From positions 1 through 25,931 of the forward strand of contig JAGCBE010000544.1 of assembly GCA_017652345.1 (NCBI GenBank): 25,931 nt of DNA. Direction: 5' to 3'. The number at the start of each line of letters is the position of its first letter. Position 1 is the stretch's first letter. This DNA is from Methanobrevibacter sp. GTDB lineage: Archaea; Methanobacteriota; Methanobacteria; Methanobacteriales; Methanobacteriaceae. A program made the position numbers and the translations under genes. The notes beneath the pieces were generated by a model. The model saw only the letters and a program-made list of their open reading frames with translations. It did not search any database and was not told the DNA's origin. Positions 7,328 through 13,986 of this stretch are shown here, piece by piece.

Positions 7328-7705
7328 ACGAATAAAATAGAAGAAAGAATAAAAGAGTTAAAAAAGCAAATTATATATGAATCTCAAAAATACGAATCTC
7401 AAAAACAAGAAGTCTGTGCAACAATCAAGAATGATTTAATGTATTTAGATTCACTAGAAAATGAACTTGAAAAATTAGAGCATATAGAAAGCGACGGTGT
7501 TGCTTGCCCTATTTGTGGGGAAGAGTTAGAGTGTATTCCTTATAAGAGTAAAAGTGGAAGAGTTGTTTATATTTATAGCCACGATAATTCGTGCCCTTTT
7601 GTTGGTTTTGAATGTGTTGAGCAAGAAGACACGCAAGGTTTTATAGAATATTTGTTAAGAACCGAAACAAACAAAATATTAAACTGGGGAAATAAAGAGG
7701 TATAA
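7328..7705 (+). CDS. Zinc-finger-like protein with coiled-coil start; ACG start codon likely
   Basis: A usual start is found only at ATG 7439, which lacks a ribosome site and would drop 37 coding-like residues. In the same frame, ACG at 7328 lies 8 bases after a perfect GGAGG (7315-7319) and opens a clear coiled coil (NKIEERIKELKKQI). From ACG the product has 125 residues: coiled coil about 2-52, then Cys60, Cys63 (CPIC), Cys69, His85, Cys89 and Cys96, probably a zinc-binding module. ACG is a very rare start; a sequencing error from ATG is the alternative. The role is perhaps nucleic-acid binding. Confidence 0.65.
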   Translation, partial: TNKIEERIKELKKQIIYESQKYESQKQEVCATIKNDLMYLDSLENELEKLEHIESDGVACPICGEELECIPYKSKSGRVVYIYSHDNSCPFVGFECVEQEDTQGFIEYLLRTETNKILNWGNKEV

Positions 7706-7707
7706 AA

Positions 7708-7980
7708 ATGAAAGAGAAAGAGTTGGAAGAAATAAAAAACAAATTTGTAAATTTAGAATGTGTTAAGAACAGAAAGATTAAATTAAAAGACGTGAAAGAA
7801 ACAACAGTTATTGTTGAATTATCAAAATGTTTGGGTATTTCTATACCACCAAAATTAAAATGGTGGATAAACAACAATTTGATTTGCGTTTGGGGAAATA
7901 AAAGCTACAAATGTAAAGGACATAGCGACAAAATTTTTGAAATCCTAAATGAAATTATGAACAAATTAAAAGAAAATTAA
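7708..7980 (+). CDS. Hypothetical basic protein, 90 aa
   Basis: ATG at 7708 follows AAAGAGGT (7694-7701). Lysine-rich; a helix at the start (KEKELEEIKNKFVNL), a central IPPKLKWWINNNLICVW segment, a KCKGHSDK motif and a final helix. Two Cys and one His could be structural. Last gene of its cluster before the promoter at 8009. Function unknown. Confidence 0.75.
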   Translation: MKEKELEEIKNKFVNLECVKNRKIKLKDVKETTVIVELSKCLGISIPPKLKWWINNNLICVWGNKSYKCKGHSDKIFEILNEIMNKLKEN

Positions 7981-8008
7981 AAAAGAAAGATATTTTTTCA
8001 AAAAAGCA

Positions 8009-8037
8009 TTGACAAATTTTATAAAATGTATTATAAT
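8009..8037 (+). promoter_or_regulatory. Consensus promoter upstream of 8065 operon
   Basis: TTGACA (8009-8014), 17-base spacer and TATAAT (8032-8037) are perfect consensus, preceded by TTTTTTCAAAAAAGCA. The spacer contains the perfect palindrome ATTTTATAAAAT (8016-8027), a possible operator, although such strings are expected at this A+T content. Confidence 0.85.
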
Positions 8038-8064
8038 TATAAATGTGAAAAGGAGGCATATATT

Positions 8065-8331
8065 ATGAAATTTTATATTGATGGAGCAAGATTTACAAAA
8101 GAGGAAAAGGAAAAATTAAAAAAGCAAGGGAAATATGTTGCAGAGATTAGAGAGGCAGAGGATAATCCTAATTCGTTTTATGGAACGATAGAGCCTTCTG
8201 TTTTGGTTAATCATATTGCAAGCATTATTACAAATGAAGAAATTGATTTTAGCAAATATGACAACGGCATTATTGACTATGAAGATTTTACGGAAAAAAA
8301 TGAAGAAGTAGAAAGTATTGAAGAATTATAA
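8065..8331 (+). CDS. Hypothetical acidic protein, 88 aa
   Basis: ATG at 8065 follows AAAAGGAGG (8048-8056). A start at 8026 lies within the promoter and is rejected. The opening (MKFYIDGARFTKEEKEKLKKQG) gives a strand then a basic helix; a middle motif NPNSFYGTIEPSVLVNH follows; the tail is strongly acidic. First gene after a consensus promoter, so probably abundant. Function unknown. Confidence 0.75.
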   Translation: MKFYIDGARFTKEEKEKLKKQGKYVAEIREAEDNPNSFYGTIEPSVLVNHIASIITNEEIDFSKYDNGIIDYEDFTEKNEEVESIEEL

Positions 8332-8344
8332 GGGGGTAAATTTT

Positions 8345-8749
8345 GTGGAAAGAGAAGTAATGAAAGAGGAAGCATTAAAACGAATGAAAAAACTAGAATT
8401 ACATTATAATGCAATTAGAGATTTTAGTAAAAAAAATAGCGTGCTAAACAAGTCAGATGGATATGGTGCTTTATATTGGTTGACAGAAGAAGAAAAGGCA
8501 ATGGTTGAAGAAGTGGAAAAAGAGTATAATATAATGGTATATCACGTTATCCACCATAACGCAGAATTTGGAGAGTGTTATTGTATGTTATATGTTAGCA
8601 GTTATGAAGAAGATTGGCAAGCAGATAACGAGTTGTTACAAGACAATATTGTGTATGCGTATGTGTATAATAAGGATAACGAAGATTTTAGCGAGTTTGG
8701 AACAATAGCAATTAAAAGGTCTTTCGGTGGACTTGTAAGAGTATGTTAA
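8345..8749 (+). CDS. Conserved phage/Firmicute hypothetical protein, 134 aa
   Basis: GTG at 8345 lies 8 bases after GGGGG (8332-8336); the in-frame ATG at 8360 has no such site. The pattern (EALKRMKKLELH, ALYWLTEEE, VYHVIHH, LYVSSYEEDW, YVYNKD, FGTIAIKRSFGGLVRV) resembles a family I recall as common in Firmicute genomes and phages with no known function. Soluble, no obvious catalytic residues, though two adjacent His (VIHHN) are conspicuous. Confidence 0.75.
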   Translation: MEREVMKEEALKRMKKLELHYNAIRDFSKKNSVLNKSDGYGALYWLTEEEKAMVEEVEKEYNIMVYHVIHHNAEFGECYCMLYVSSYEEDWQADNELLQDNIVYAYVYNKDNEDFSEFGTIAIKRSFGGLVRVC

Positions 8750-8764
8750 TAACGGGGGTGTATT

Positions 8765-9019
8765 ATGGAAAGAAACTATTTATTAAAAAGTGAAATATGT
8801 GATGAAATGGGATTTGAAAGTTTTGAAACTATGGCTTTTGTAAGTTTTGAAGTTGCTCTAGCTTGTTTTTATGATAAAATCAACAAGATTGATTATAAAA
8901 AGACAGATTTAGAATACGAAATTAAAGAAATAAACACACAAGAAGAAATAGCAGATTTTGAAATAAAGTTTGAGGCAAGTCCTGAACATTATCACATATA
9001 TATTGAAAAATTATATTAG
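8765..9019 (+). CDS. Hypothetical protein, 84 aa
   Basis: ATG at 8765 with ACGGGGGTG just upstream. Acidic and rich in Phe and Ile; the alternating FESFETMAFVSFEVALACFYDKI segment is followed by an acidic middle and a beta-like end (DFEIKFEASPEHYHIYIEKLY). It could be a small alpha/beta domain. Unassigned. Confidence 0.75.
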   Translation: MERNYLLKSEICDEMGFESFETMAFVSFEVALACFYDKINKIDYKKTDLEYEIKEINTQEEIADFEIKFEASPEHYHIYIEKLY

Positions 9020-9035
9020 AAAGGAGATTTTTAAA

Positions 9036-9656
9036 ATGGGGCAAAGAAGTCAAATTTATGTAAGAATTAAAAGCAAAAGAAAAGGCATAGAAAAGGTCGA
9101 TTTGATTGCACAATATTATCAATGGAACTTTGCAGAAAGAATGATTAGTCGTGCTAAATATGGAATTGAATGGATAAAAGAAAATGTTGAATATCTTGAT
9201 TGGGAAGATAAGCAGATAAAACTTGGTAGAATTTTAGATACTAATTTCAATATGATAGATGTTGTTTTATCATCAAATATTATAAAGGAATATGAAGATT
9301 GGGTTAAAAATGATGATGATAAAGAAGATAGTATAAATAATTCAGAGGGTTTTAAAGATTTTGTATTTATAGGTCAAGATAATAATGACGGTAAATTATT
9401 TATTGATGTTGATGTTGAAAATAAGACTGTTAAATTTTGTCTAACAGACTATGATTTGAAAATTCTGTCTCCTAAAGAGTATATGGATTGGGATTATGAA
9501 GATTGGAGAGATAGCGAATATTTGCCGAAAGAGGCAAGAAGAACCTGTGAAGATAATATTGAATACTTGGAAACTATTGAGCAAATGACAGAAGAAGAAC
9601 TTAAAGATTTTGTTGATTATGATTATTGGCTTGATATGAATAAGCCATTGTTTTAA
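9036..9656 (+). CDS. Conserved phage protein with MGQRSQIYVR start, 206 aa
   Basis: ATG at 9036 follows AAAGGAGA (9020-9027). An earlier in-frame start at 8970 lies inside the previous gene. The opening MGQRSQIYVR and the block LIAQYYQWNFAERMISRAKYGIE are a conserved pattern of phage proteins I recognise, always hypothetical. Later blocks include GQDNNDGKLFIDVD and LTDYDLKILSPKEYMDWD. The C-terminal third is acidic and helical. It is related in style to the products at 6325 and 10322. Function unknown. Confidence 0.8.
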   Translation: MGQRSQIYVRIKSKRKGIEKVDLIAQYYQWNFAERMISRAKYGIEWIKENVEYLDWEDKQIKLGRILDTNFNMIDVVLSSNIIKEYEDWVKNDDDKEDSINNSEGFKDFVFIGQDNNDGKLFIDVDVENKTVKFCLTDYDLKILSPKEYMDWDYEDWRDSEYLPKEARRTCEDNIEYLETIEQMTEEELKDFVDYDYWLDMNKPLF

Positions 9657-9670
9657 GGGGTGGTTGTATA

Positions 9671-10030
9671 ATGAATAAAAAATATCAAGGGATATATAAA
9701 GTTATCAATCAATCTAAACTCGACGATTTGAATGACAGATCGTATTGGTTTTATCCCAAAGAAAAACAAAACTATGCAATGAGAAATCAGCCACTATGGT
9801 TGATTTTGGAAAGCAAGATACTTAATAAAAGGATATGGGTCACGCATAGTTATAACAGATACGAAATTACGACGGCAGATTTGGGGTTAAATGTAAATTC
9901 TCGTGAATATTCGGATAGTTTTCAACATAGATTTTTTGATAAACAAAAAGATTTGATTGTTGCATTGATAGAGTTGTTATATCCATGCAGAAAGGAGATA
10001 GAAAATGGCAATAAAAAGATGTTTGCATGA
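9671..10030 (+). CDS. Hypothetical protein, 119 aa
   Basis: ATG at 9671 follows AAGGGGTGG (9655-9663). More basic than its neighbours and rich in Tyr/Trp: YQGIYKVIN, YWFYPKEKQNYAMRNQPLWLILESK. A WVTHSYNRYEIT stretch follows, then a helix with ALIELLYPCR. It overlaps the next gene by 26 bases, which suggests coupling. No family recognised. Confidence 0.75.
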   Translation: MNKKYQGIYKVINQSKLDDLNDRSYWFYPKEKQNYAMRNQPLWLILESKILNKRIWVTHSYNRYEITTADLGLNVNSREYSDSFQHRFFDKQKDLIVALIELLYPCRKEIENGNKKMFA

Positions 10031-10319
10031 CAAAAATTTTTATAACGCAGGATGGAAAAATGAAGTTAAAAATGATTTTTTGATATTTGCAAAGAGATTC
10101 GTTGATGAAAACATAAGAGATGATTTATCATATTCAGATTTAGAAGAACTTTATATCAATCATTTAAAATCTACTGGTTGTTTTGATTGGGAAAATGATG
10201 ATAAATATTTAGAAGAAGATGAAGAGTGTGATGGTACTTATGAAGATGAAATTTACAATTTATTAGATGACATTGAAATGGATTGTATAAAACTATTGAA
10301 TGATTTGAAAGGGGTGTAA
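10005..10319 (+). CDS. Acidic hypothetical protein, 104 aa
   Basis: ATG at 10005 follows AAAGGAG (9991-9997) inside the previous gene. The N-terminal 25 residues are basic (MAIKRCLHDKNFYNAGWKNEVK); the C-terminal half is very acidic (EEDEECDGTYEDEIYNLLDDIEMD is mostly Asp/Glu). Predicted helical. It may be an adaptor or inhibitor, but this is not shown by sequence. Confidence 0.75.
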   Translation: MAIKRCLHDKNFYNAGWKNEVKNDFLIFAKRFVDENIRDDLSYSDLEELYINHLKSTGCFDWENDDKYLEEDEECDGTYEDEIYNLLDDIEMDCIKLLNDLKGV

Positions 10320-10321
10320 TA

Positions 10322-10888
10322 ATGAGCACAAGAGGTTTGTGGGGCTTTAGAAAAAATAATGTGGATAAGTTGACGTATAACCATTTTGACAGTTATCCGT
10401 CAGGACTTGGCAGAGAAATTATTGAGTTTATTCAAAATAATTGCCTAGAGTTGGAAAACATTTGCAAGAGAATTATATTAGTAGATGAAGAATCTACGCC
10501 GACAGAGAAACAGATTGAGGAATTGAAAGATTTTGCCGATTTAACGGTTAGTACACGTTCAGAAAATGATTGGTATTGTTTATTACGAAAAGCACAAGAA
10601 GACAAAAATGTATATGCACAAGGACTAAAATATATGATAGACAACAAGAACTTTATTTTGGATAGTGTATTTTGTGAATACGCATATATTATAAACCTAG
10701 ACACAAAAAAGCTAGAAATTTATGTTGGATTCCAAAATATACCAGACGAAACTAACAGATACGGTTGTCAACCTAATTCAGAAGGTTATTATCCTTGTAG
10801 GTTGGTTTATGCGATCGACCTTATAGACGTAATTAGGTGTAAAGATAACAACAAGCTAATCAAAGACATCGAAAAAATAGTTGAATAA
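10322..10888 (+). CDS. Conserved phage protein with MSTRGLWGF start, 188 aa
   Basis: ATG at 10322 follows AAAGGGGTG. The opening MSTRGLWGFRKN and the block DKLTYNHFDSYPSGLG are a signature recognisable from many phage and bacterial hypothetical proteins. The C-terminal part contains YAYIINLDTKKLEIYVGFQN and a GYYPCRLVYAIDL stretch. The conserved Ser/Thr/Arg next to Met1 and the HFDSYP block suggest a functional site near the N-terminus, but no activity is known to me. Confidence 0.8.
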   Translation: MSTRGLWGFRKNNVDKLTYNHFDSYPSGLGREIIEFIQNNCLELENICKRIILVDEESTPTEKQIEELKDFADLTVSTRSENDWYCLLRKAQEDKNVYAQGLKYMIDNKNFILDSVFCEYAYIINLDTKKLEIYVGFQNIPDETNRYGCQPNSEGYYPCRLVYAIDLIDVIRCKDNNKLIKDIEKIVE

Positions 10889-10900
10889 AGGGGTGCGATT

Positions 10901-11062
10901 ATGGAAGAAGAAGAAATGAGAAACCGACTATTAGAGGACGGAATAAACTTTGCTTTGGTTAGCAAAATGACAAGAGAGCAATTAGTGGAGGCAACGTCTA
11001 TTCAAGATTATGACGATTATAATAATTATCTTTTAGCTTTGGCAATTTTGTATGACATTTAG
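10901..11062 (+). CDS. Small hypothetical protein, 53 aa
   Basis: ATG at 10901 follows AAAGGGGTG (10888-10896). It reads MEEEEMRNRLLEDGINFAL and ends LLALAILYDI before TAG. It is acidic and helical, with a MTREQLVEAT segment typical of short helical phage proteins. Last gene of the operon from 8065. Too short to assign, but the ribosome site and spacing support it. Confidence 0.7.
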   Translation: MEEEEMRNRLLEDGINFALVSKMTREQLVEATSIQDYDDYNNYLLALAILYDI

Positions 11063-11121
11063 ACAGATTATGATATTCCGTCACACAAAAATAATGATTT
11101 TTAAGAAATTTATCAAAATGG

Positions 11122-11160
11122 TTGACAAAATAATTGAAAAATGTTACAATATATTTGTCA
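11122..11160 (+). promoter_or_regulatory. Promoter bracketed by inverted repeat
   Basis: TTGACA (11122-11127), 17-base spacer and TACAAT (11145-11150). A perfect 7-base inverted repeat, TGACAAA (11123-11129) and TTTGTCA (11154-11160), starts within the -35 and ends near the expected transcription start. It may be an operator. Drives the operon from 11176. Confidence 0.75.
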
Positions 11161-11175
11161 GGAAGGAGGTTAGTT

Positions 11176-11496
11176 ATGACAAAAGAAGAAAGAAGAGCTT
11201 ATAGCAGAGAATATTATAGGAAGAATAGGGAGAAGATTTTGGCAGAATACAGAGAAAAATATGCAAACGATGAGAGCTTTAGAAAGGCGAAAATCAATAG
11301 TGCCGAAATATACAACGAAACGAATAAAGACAAAATTAAAGAAAGAAAGTCAAAGTATTACGAAAAAAATAAAGACAAATTTAGGGAATATTTTGACGAA
11401 TACTATACACAAAATAAAGACACTATTAACGGCAAGAGAAAATATAAATGGAGAAAGGAGAAAATTGAAACGCAAAAAGATATTTGCGTGAATTAG
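11176..11496 (+). CDS. Basic Tyr/Lys repeat protein, 106 aa
   Basis: ATG at 11176 follows GGAAGGAGG (11161-11169). About 40% Lys, Arg, Glu and Asp. A Y-x-x-x-N-K/R-D/E-K-I/F unit repeats at residues 13-21, 46-54, 61-69 and 76-84; the last three are exactly 15 residues apart. Proteins with such REYYRKNREKI units occur in phages, sometimes next to HNH or DNA-binding modules, and are presumed nucleic-acid binders. Predicted to be a long charged helix. First gene after a strong promoter. Confidence 0.75.
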   Translation: MTKEERRAYSREYYRKNREKILAEYREKYANDESFRKAKINSAEIYNETNKDKIKERKSKYYEKNKDKFREYFDEYYTQNKDTINGKRKYKWRKEKIETQKDICVN

Positions 11497-11511
11497 AAAG
11501 TGAGGTAAGTA

Positions 11512-12168
11512 ATGAGATACAAGAATATTATTTGCAAGTATTGTGGTCGTTCAGTAGCCGTTTCAACTTTGAGAAAAGCCGATTATTGTGATAACTGTAA
11601 GGCGTTAGCACATAACGAATCCGCAAGAAATTGCTATAAAAAAAATGTATCTGCAAAAGAAGTTATGCAAGGTCAGGAAGTATTTGAAAATTTAATAAAC
11701 AGAAGCCAACCAGTTGTAAGACGTGTTTCTAGCGATGGTGCTGATAATATGTATCAGAAAGAAATCACAGAGTTGGCTAACAGATATGACAGTTTAAGAT
11801 TAGACACAATAAGATTATACAAAAAATTAAAAAACAAAAAGGACTATTTAACAAAAACAGGAGATATATTTGTTCATAGTTTAGAATTTAACGGCGACAA
11901 TATGTCGGATAATGAAATATTAGAAAAGGCAAAACAAACAATTATTGACAGAAAAATACGAAGAGGTTGTAAGCTATCAGAACAAACTGTTTATGAGATA
12001 ATGCGTTCTTTGGGCTTAAGAAGTGCAAGCAAATTTGTGGATAAAGCAATGAACGGAGCAAGGACAACCAGAGATTTTACACAATTCTTGGAAAGTTTAA
12101 AGGATGATGAAGAAATCTATGCGAATAGATTGCCGTCGAAATCAGAGCATAAAAAAGAAATAAAATAA
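11512..12168 (+). CDS. Zinc-finger-like protein, 218 aa
   Basis: ATG at 11512 follows GTGAGGT (11500-11506). Cys8, Cys11, Cys26 and Cys29 (CKYC...CDNC) form a probable four-Cys zinc site at the N-terminus. The remainder is basic and helical (YDSLRLDTIRLYKKLKNKKDY), with a NEILEKAKQTIIDRKIRRGC segment and a possible helix-turn-helix around LSEQTVYEIMRSLGLRSASKF (residues 157-177). This would suit a DNA-binding or regulatory protein; the helix-turn-helix is my inference from pattern. Confidence 0.7.
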   Translation: MRYKNIICKYCGRSVAVSTLRKADYCDNCKALAHNESARNCYKKNVSAKEVMQGQEVFENLINRSQPVVRRVSSDGADNMYQKEITELANRYDSLRLDTIRLYKKLKNKKDYLTKTGDIFVHSLEFNGDNMSDNEILEKAKQTIIDRKIRRGCKLSEQTVYEIMRSLGLRSASKFVDKAMNGARTTRDFTQFLESLKDDEEIYANRLPSKSEHKKEIK

Positions 12169-12191
12169 AGGAAGGGGGGGGGTAAATAATT

Positions 12192-12443
12192 TTGGATGGT
12201 AATATTTATATAGTGCAAGAGGTTGATAATAACGGAAATATAACAAGCGAAATGTTTAATAACAATCGAGAAGACGCAATAAATTTCTTAAAATATCGAC
12301 ACGCAATTATTAAACAAGAACATAAAGATTGGAAAGAAGATTTTGGGGTTAACTATTTCGTGTGGAAAAAAGGAAACCAATATTTAAAATTATATTTAAA
12401 AATTCTGGAGGAAGCAAATGTTTGTAGTAGTAAATATGATTAG
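12192..12443 (+). CDS. Hypothetical protein, 83 aa, TTG start
   Basis: TTG at 12192 is the only plausible start, 9 bases after a run of nine G (12174-12182). The long homopolymer in the ribosome site is unusual and could vary by slippage. The protein opens MDGNIYIVQEVDNNGNI, then has helices rich in Lys/Glu and a FVWKKGNQYLKLYLKIL end. Function unknown. Confidence 0.7.
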   Translation: MDGNIYIVQEVDNNGNITSEMFNNNREDAINFLKYRHAIIKQEHKDWKEDFGVNYFVWKKGNQYLKLYLKILEEANVCSSKYD

Positions 12444-12486
12444 TAAGAGAGGGGCGGATGGAATTGAATGGAATGAAACAAAGTGA
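12418..12486 (+). CDS. Possible 22-residue overlapping mini-ORF
   Basis: ATG at 12418 sits 6 bases after GGAGG (12407-12411), a better ribosome site than most genes here have. It reads MFVVVNMISKRGADGIEWNETK and ends at TGA, overlapping both neighbours in another frame. It could be real, or the ribosome site could feed ribosomes to the gene starting at 12458. Low confidence without conservation. Confidence 0.3.
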   Translation: MFVVVNMISKRGADGIEWNETK

Positions 12487-12850
12487 AATTTTATCCGCCT
12501 TCATAAAATTAGCAGAAAGTGTTAAAAAAGAATATGAAAGTGCCCTAGATTTTGTGAATGAAAAAGATAAGGAGTTGCAGGACATAACACATACGGCAGA
12601 ATTAAACGCGCTAACTCAGAACGAAAAAGCCAAACTTATGACAGAATTACAGAAAAATAGAAGAGATAGGCGTTACTGGAAAAATCGTGTGGACGAATAT
12701 CAGCCATTTTATACATTTCAGACAGAATCAAAAGAATTTAAAGCGTTGCTAGAGCAATTAAAACAAATTCTTGGTAAGGTGCGAAAAGCTGAAAGCTATT
12801 TAGAAAATAGAGCCTATAAGCCAAAAGCAAAGAAAAATCAGCAACAATAA
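12458..12850 (+). CDS. Coiled-coil phage protein, 130 aa
   Basis: ATG at 12458 follows AGAGGGG (12448-12454); TTG 12464 and ATG 12473 are alternatives with better spacing. Largely helical with heptad-like spacing (VKKEYESALDFVNEKDKELQ; LMTELQKNRRDRRYWKNRVDE). The C-terminus FKALLEQLKQILGKVRKAESYLENR, then a basic tail, resembles a phage family I recall with the layout RRxxKDE...L...ENRxYxP. Function unknown. Confidence 0.75.
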   Translation: MELNGMKQSEILSAFIKLAESVKKEYESALDFVNEKDKELQDITHTAELNALTQNEKAKLMTELQKNRRDRRYWKNRVDEYQPFYTFQTESKEFKALLEQLKQILGKVRKAESYLENRAYKPKAKKNQQQ

Positions 12851-12865
12851 TTTGGGGGTGGTATT

Positions 12866-13393
12866 ATAGTTTATATTGGTAATTGGAACATTAGGATCTT
12901 ACCGAAAGAAAACGCAAAGAAGATGGCAAATTATGAGGAAAAGTTTTTAATATATTATAACGGTAGTATTGTCGGTTCTTTGCTATATTGTGACTTTGAT
13001 AAAAAATGGTGGGTTAAGATTCTAAATGATACCATAAGAAAAAAATTTTATAAAGACAATCGTAAATTCGCTAGATATAATTTACGAACAAAAAAGAATG
13101 GAACGATTGTGATTAAAGAGCAACATAATTTTCTAGCAGAAGAGCTTGTCAAGTTGTGGGAACTAGAAAAACAAACGGCTAATTATGAAGAATGTATTTA
13201 TTGTAGGGTTTTAGTCGAAGATGTTTTTGATAGGGTATATTCGCAAAAAGTTAATAACAAAGAAATTTTGGATGACATAAAAAAAGAATTTCCAGATTTA
13301 TTTGTTGGCTATCCGCAGAAAATTTTAAAAAAATCTATCATTAAAATTTTTCAAAACCAAAATTTGAAATTAAAAATTAATGGTAAAATTTGA
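12866..13393 (+). CDS. Hypothetical protein, 175 aa; start probably ATA 12866 (else ATG 12923)
   Basis: The only usual start, ATG 12923, has no ribosome site. Coding-like sequence in frame extends upstream (VYIGNWNIRILPKENAKKM) to just after GGGGGTGG (12854-12861), and ATA at 12866 falls where an ATG is expected. This suggests an ATA start or an ATG misread. From 12923 the product has 156 residues. It has strand-rich blocks (FLIYYNGSIVGSLLYCDFDKKWWVKIL), a helical middle (HNFLAEELVKLWELEKQ) and a basic C-terminus. No family recognised. Confidence 0.65.
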   Translation: MVYIGNWNIRILPKENAKKMANYEEKFLIYYNGSIVGSLLYCDFDKKWWVKILNDTIRKKFYKDNRKFARYNLRTKKNGTIVIKEQHNFLAEELVKLWELEKQTANYEECIYCRVLVEDVFDRVYSQKVNNKEILDDIKKEFPDLFVGYPQKILKKSIIKIFQNQNLKLKINGKI

Positions 13394-13410
13394 TAATAGG
13401 AGAGACAGTT

Positions 13411-13650
13411 TTGGAACTTGTGCAATTTTTAATTGAGATTTATGTCGGCAACGATTTAGCGAGCAGACAAAGTATAATTCTTCCTGTTATTATGGCTATA
13501 CAACAATGTGTTCAAGTATGCCTTGGAATAAAAGACGAACAACAGCCTATAATGGTAAGATTTATTAAACAAGATGGAGAAATTTTAGAATATAAAAATA
13601 ATTTATATATCAGATTTGAGGAGGATAAAAATGGAGAACAACAAACATAG
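13411..13650 (+). CDS. Hypothetical protein, 79 aa, TTG start
   Basis: TTG at 13411 lies 7 bases after AGGAGA (13398-13403). TTG 13390 in the same frame overlaps the previous stop and has no site. The N-terminal 45 residues are rather hydrophobic (ELVQFLIEIYVGNDLASRQ, IILPVIMAIQQCVQVCLGI), possibly amphipathic helices. The C-terminus is polar strands. It is not a clear membrane protein. Overlaps the next gene by 20 bases. Confidence 0.7.
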   Translation: MELVQFLIEIYVGNDLASRQSIILPVIMAIQQCVQVCLGIKDEQQPIMVRFIKQDGEILEYKNNLYIRFEEDKNGEQQT

Positions 13651-13930
13651 TTGTTATGATTTATTGAAAATGATTAAAGAAAACAGAATACGAAAAGGCG
13701 ATATTTTGGTTTTGATTAACAAGGAAGATCCTACGATAAAAGATTATTATGTTACAACAGATAAAGATTTTAAGTGGTTAAGAAATGAAGAGGATAACTT
13801 GTATTTGTTTGATAATTTCTATCTTAAAAACCTGCTAACAGACTGGGATTTTACAGTTGTTTTCAGGAATGATGAAAAAGAGAAGCTATTAAATGAGATA
13901 AATCATAAAAATTTAGAAAATAACGAATAA
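13631..13930 (+). CDS. Hypothetical protein, 99 aa
   Basis: ATG at 13631 follows GAGGAGG (13618-13624) inside the previous gene. Polar; opens with HSCYDLLKMIKENRIRKGDILVLINK, a helix plus strand that looks like a small beta-barrel opening, then YYVTTDKDFKWLRNEE and a WDFTVVFR strand. The order resembles SH3-like barrels, but I cannot assign it. Last gene before the next promoter. Confidence 0.75.
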   Translation: MENNKHSCYDLLKMIKENRIRKGDILVLINKEDPTIKDYYVTTDKDFKWLRNEEDNLYLFDNFYLKNLLTDWDFTVVFRNDEKEKLLNEINHKNLENNE

Positions 13931-13934
13931 AGTA

Positions 13935-13963
13935 TTGACAATTTATCATAATTTTGGTATAAT
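13935..13963 (+). promoter_or_regulatory. Consensus promoter for the lysis/kinase operon
   Basis: TTGACA (13935-13940), 17-base spacer and TATAAT (13958-13963) match consensus exactly. The spacer contains TATCATAA (13944-13951), the same 8-mer as one arm of the inverted repeat at the integrase promoter. Drives 13987 onward. Confidence 0.85.
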
Positions 13964-13986
13964 TTCTATTAAAGGAGGAAATAAAA

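Noticed and set aside
8016..8027. Perfect palindrome ATTTTATAAAAT in promoter 8009
   Set aside because: Such strings are expected by chance in spacers at this A+T content and it does not recur at other promoters, so I do not call it an operator.
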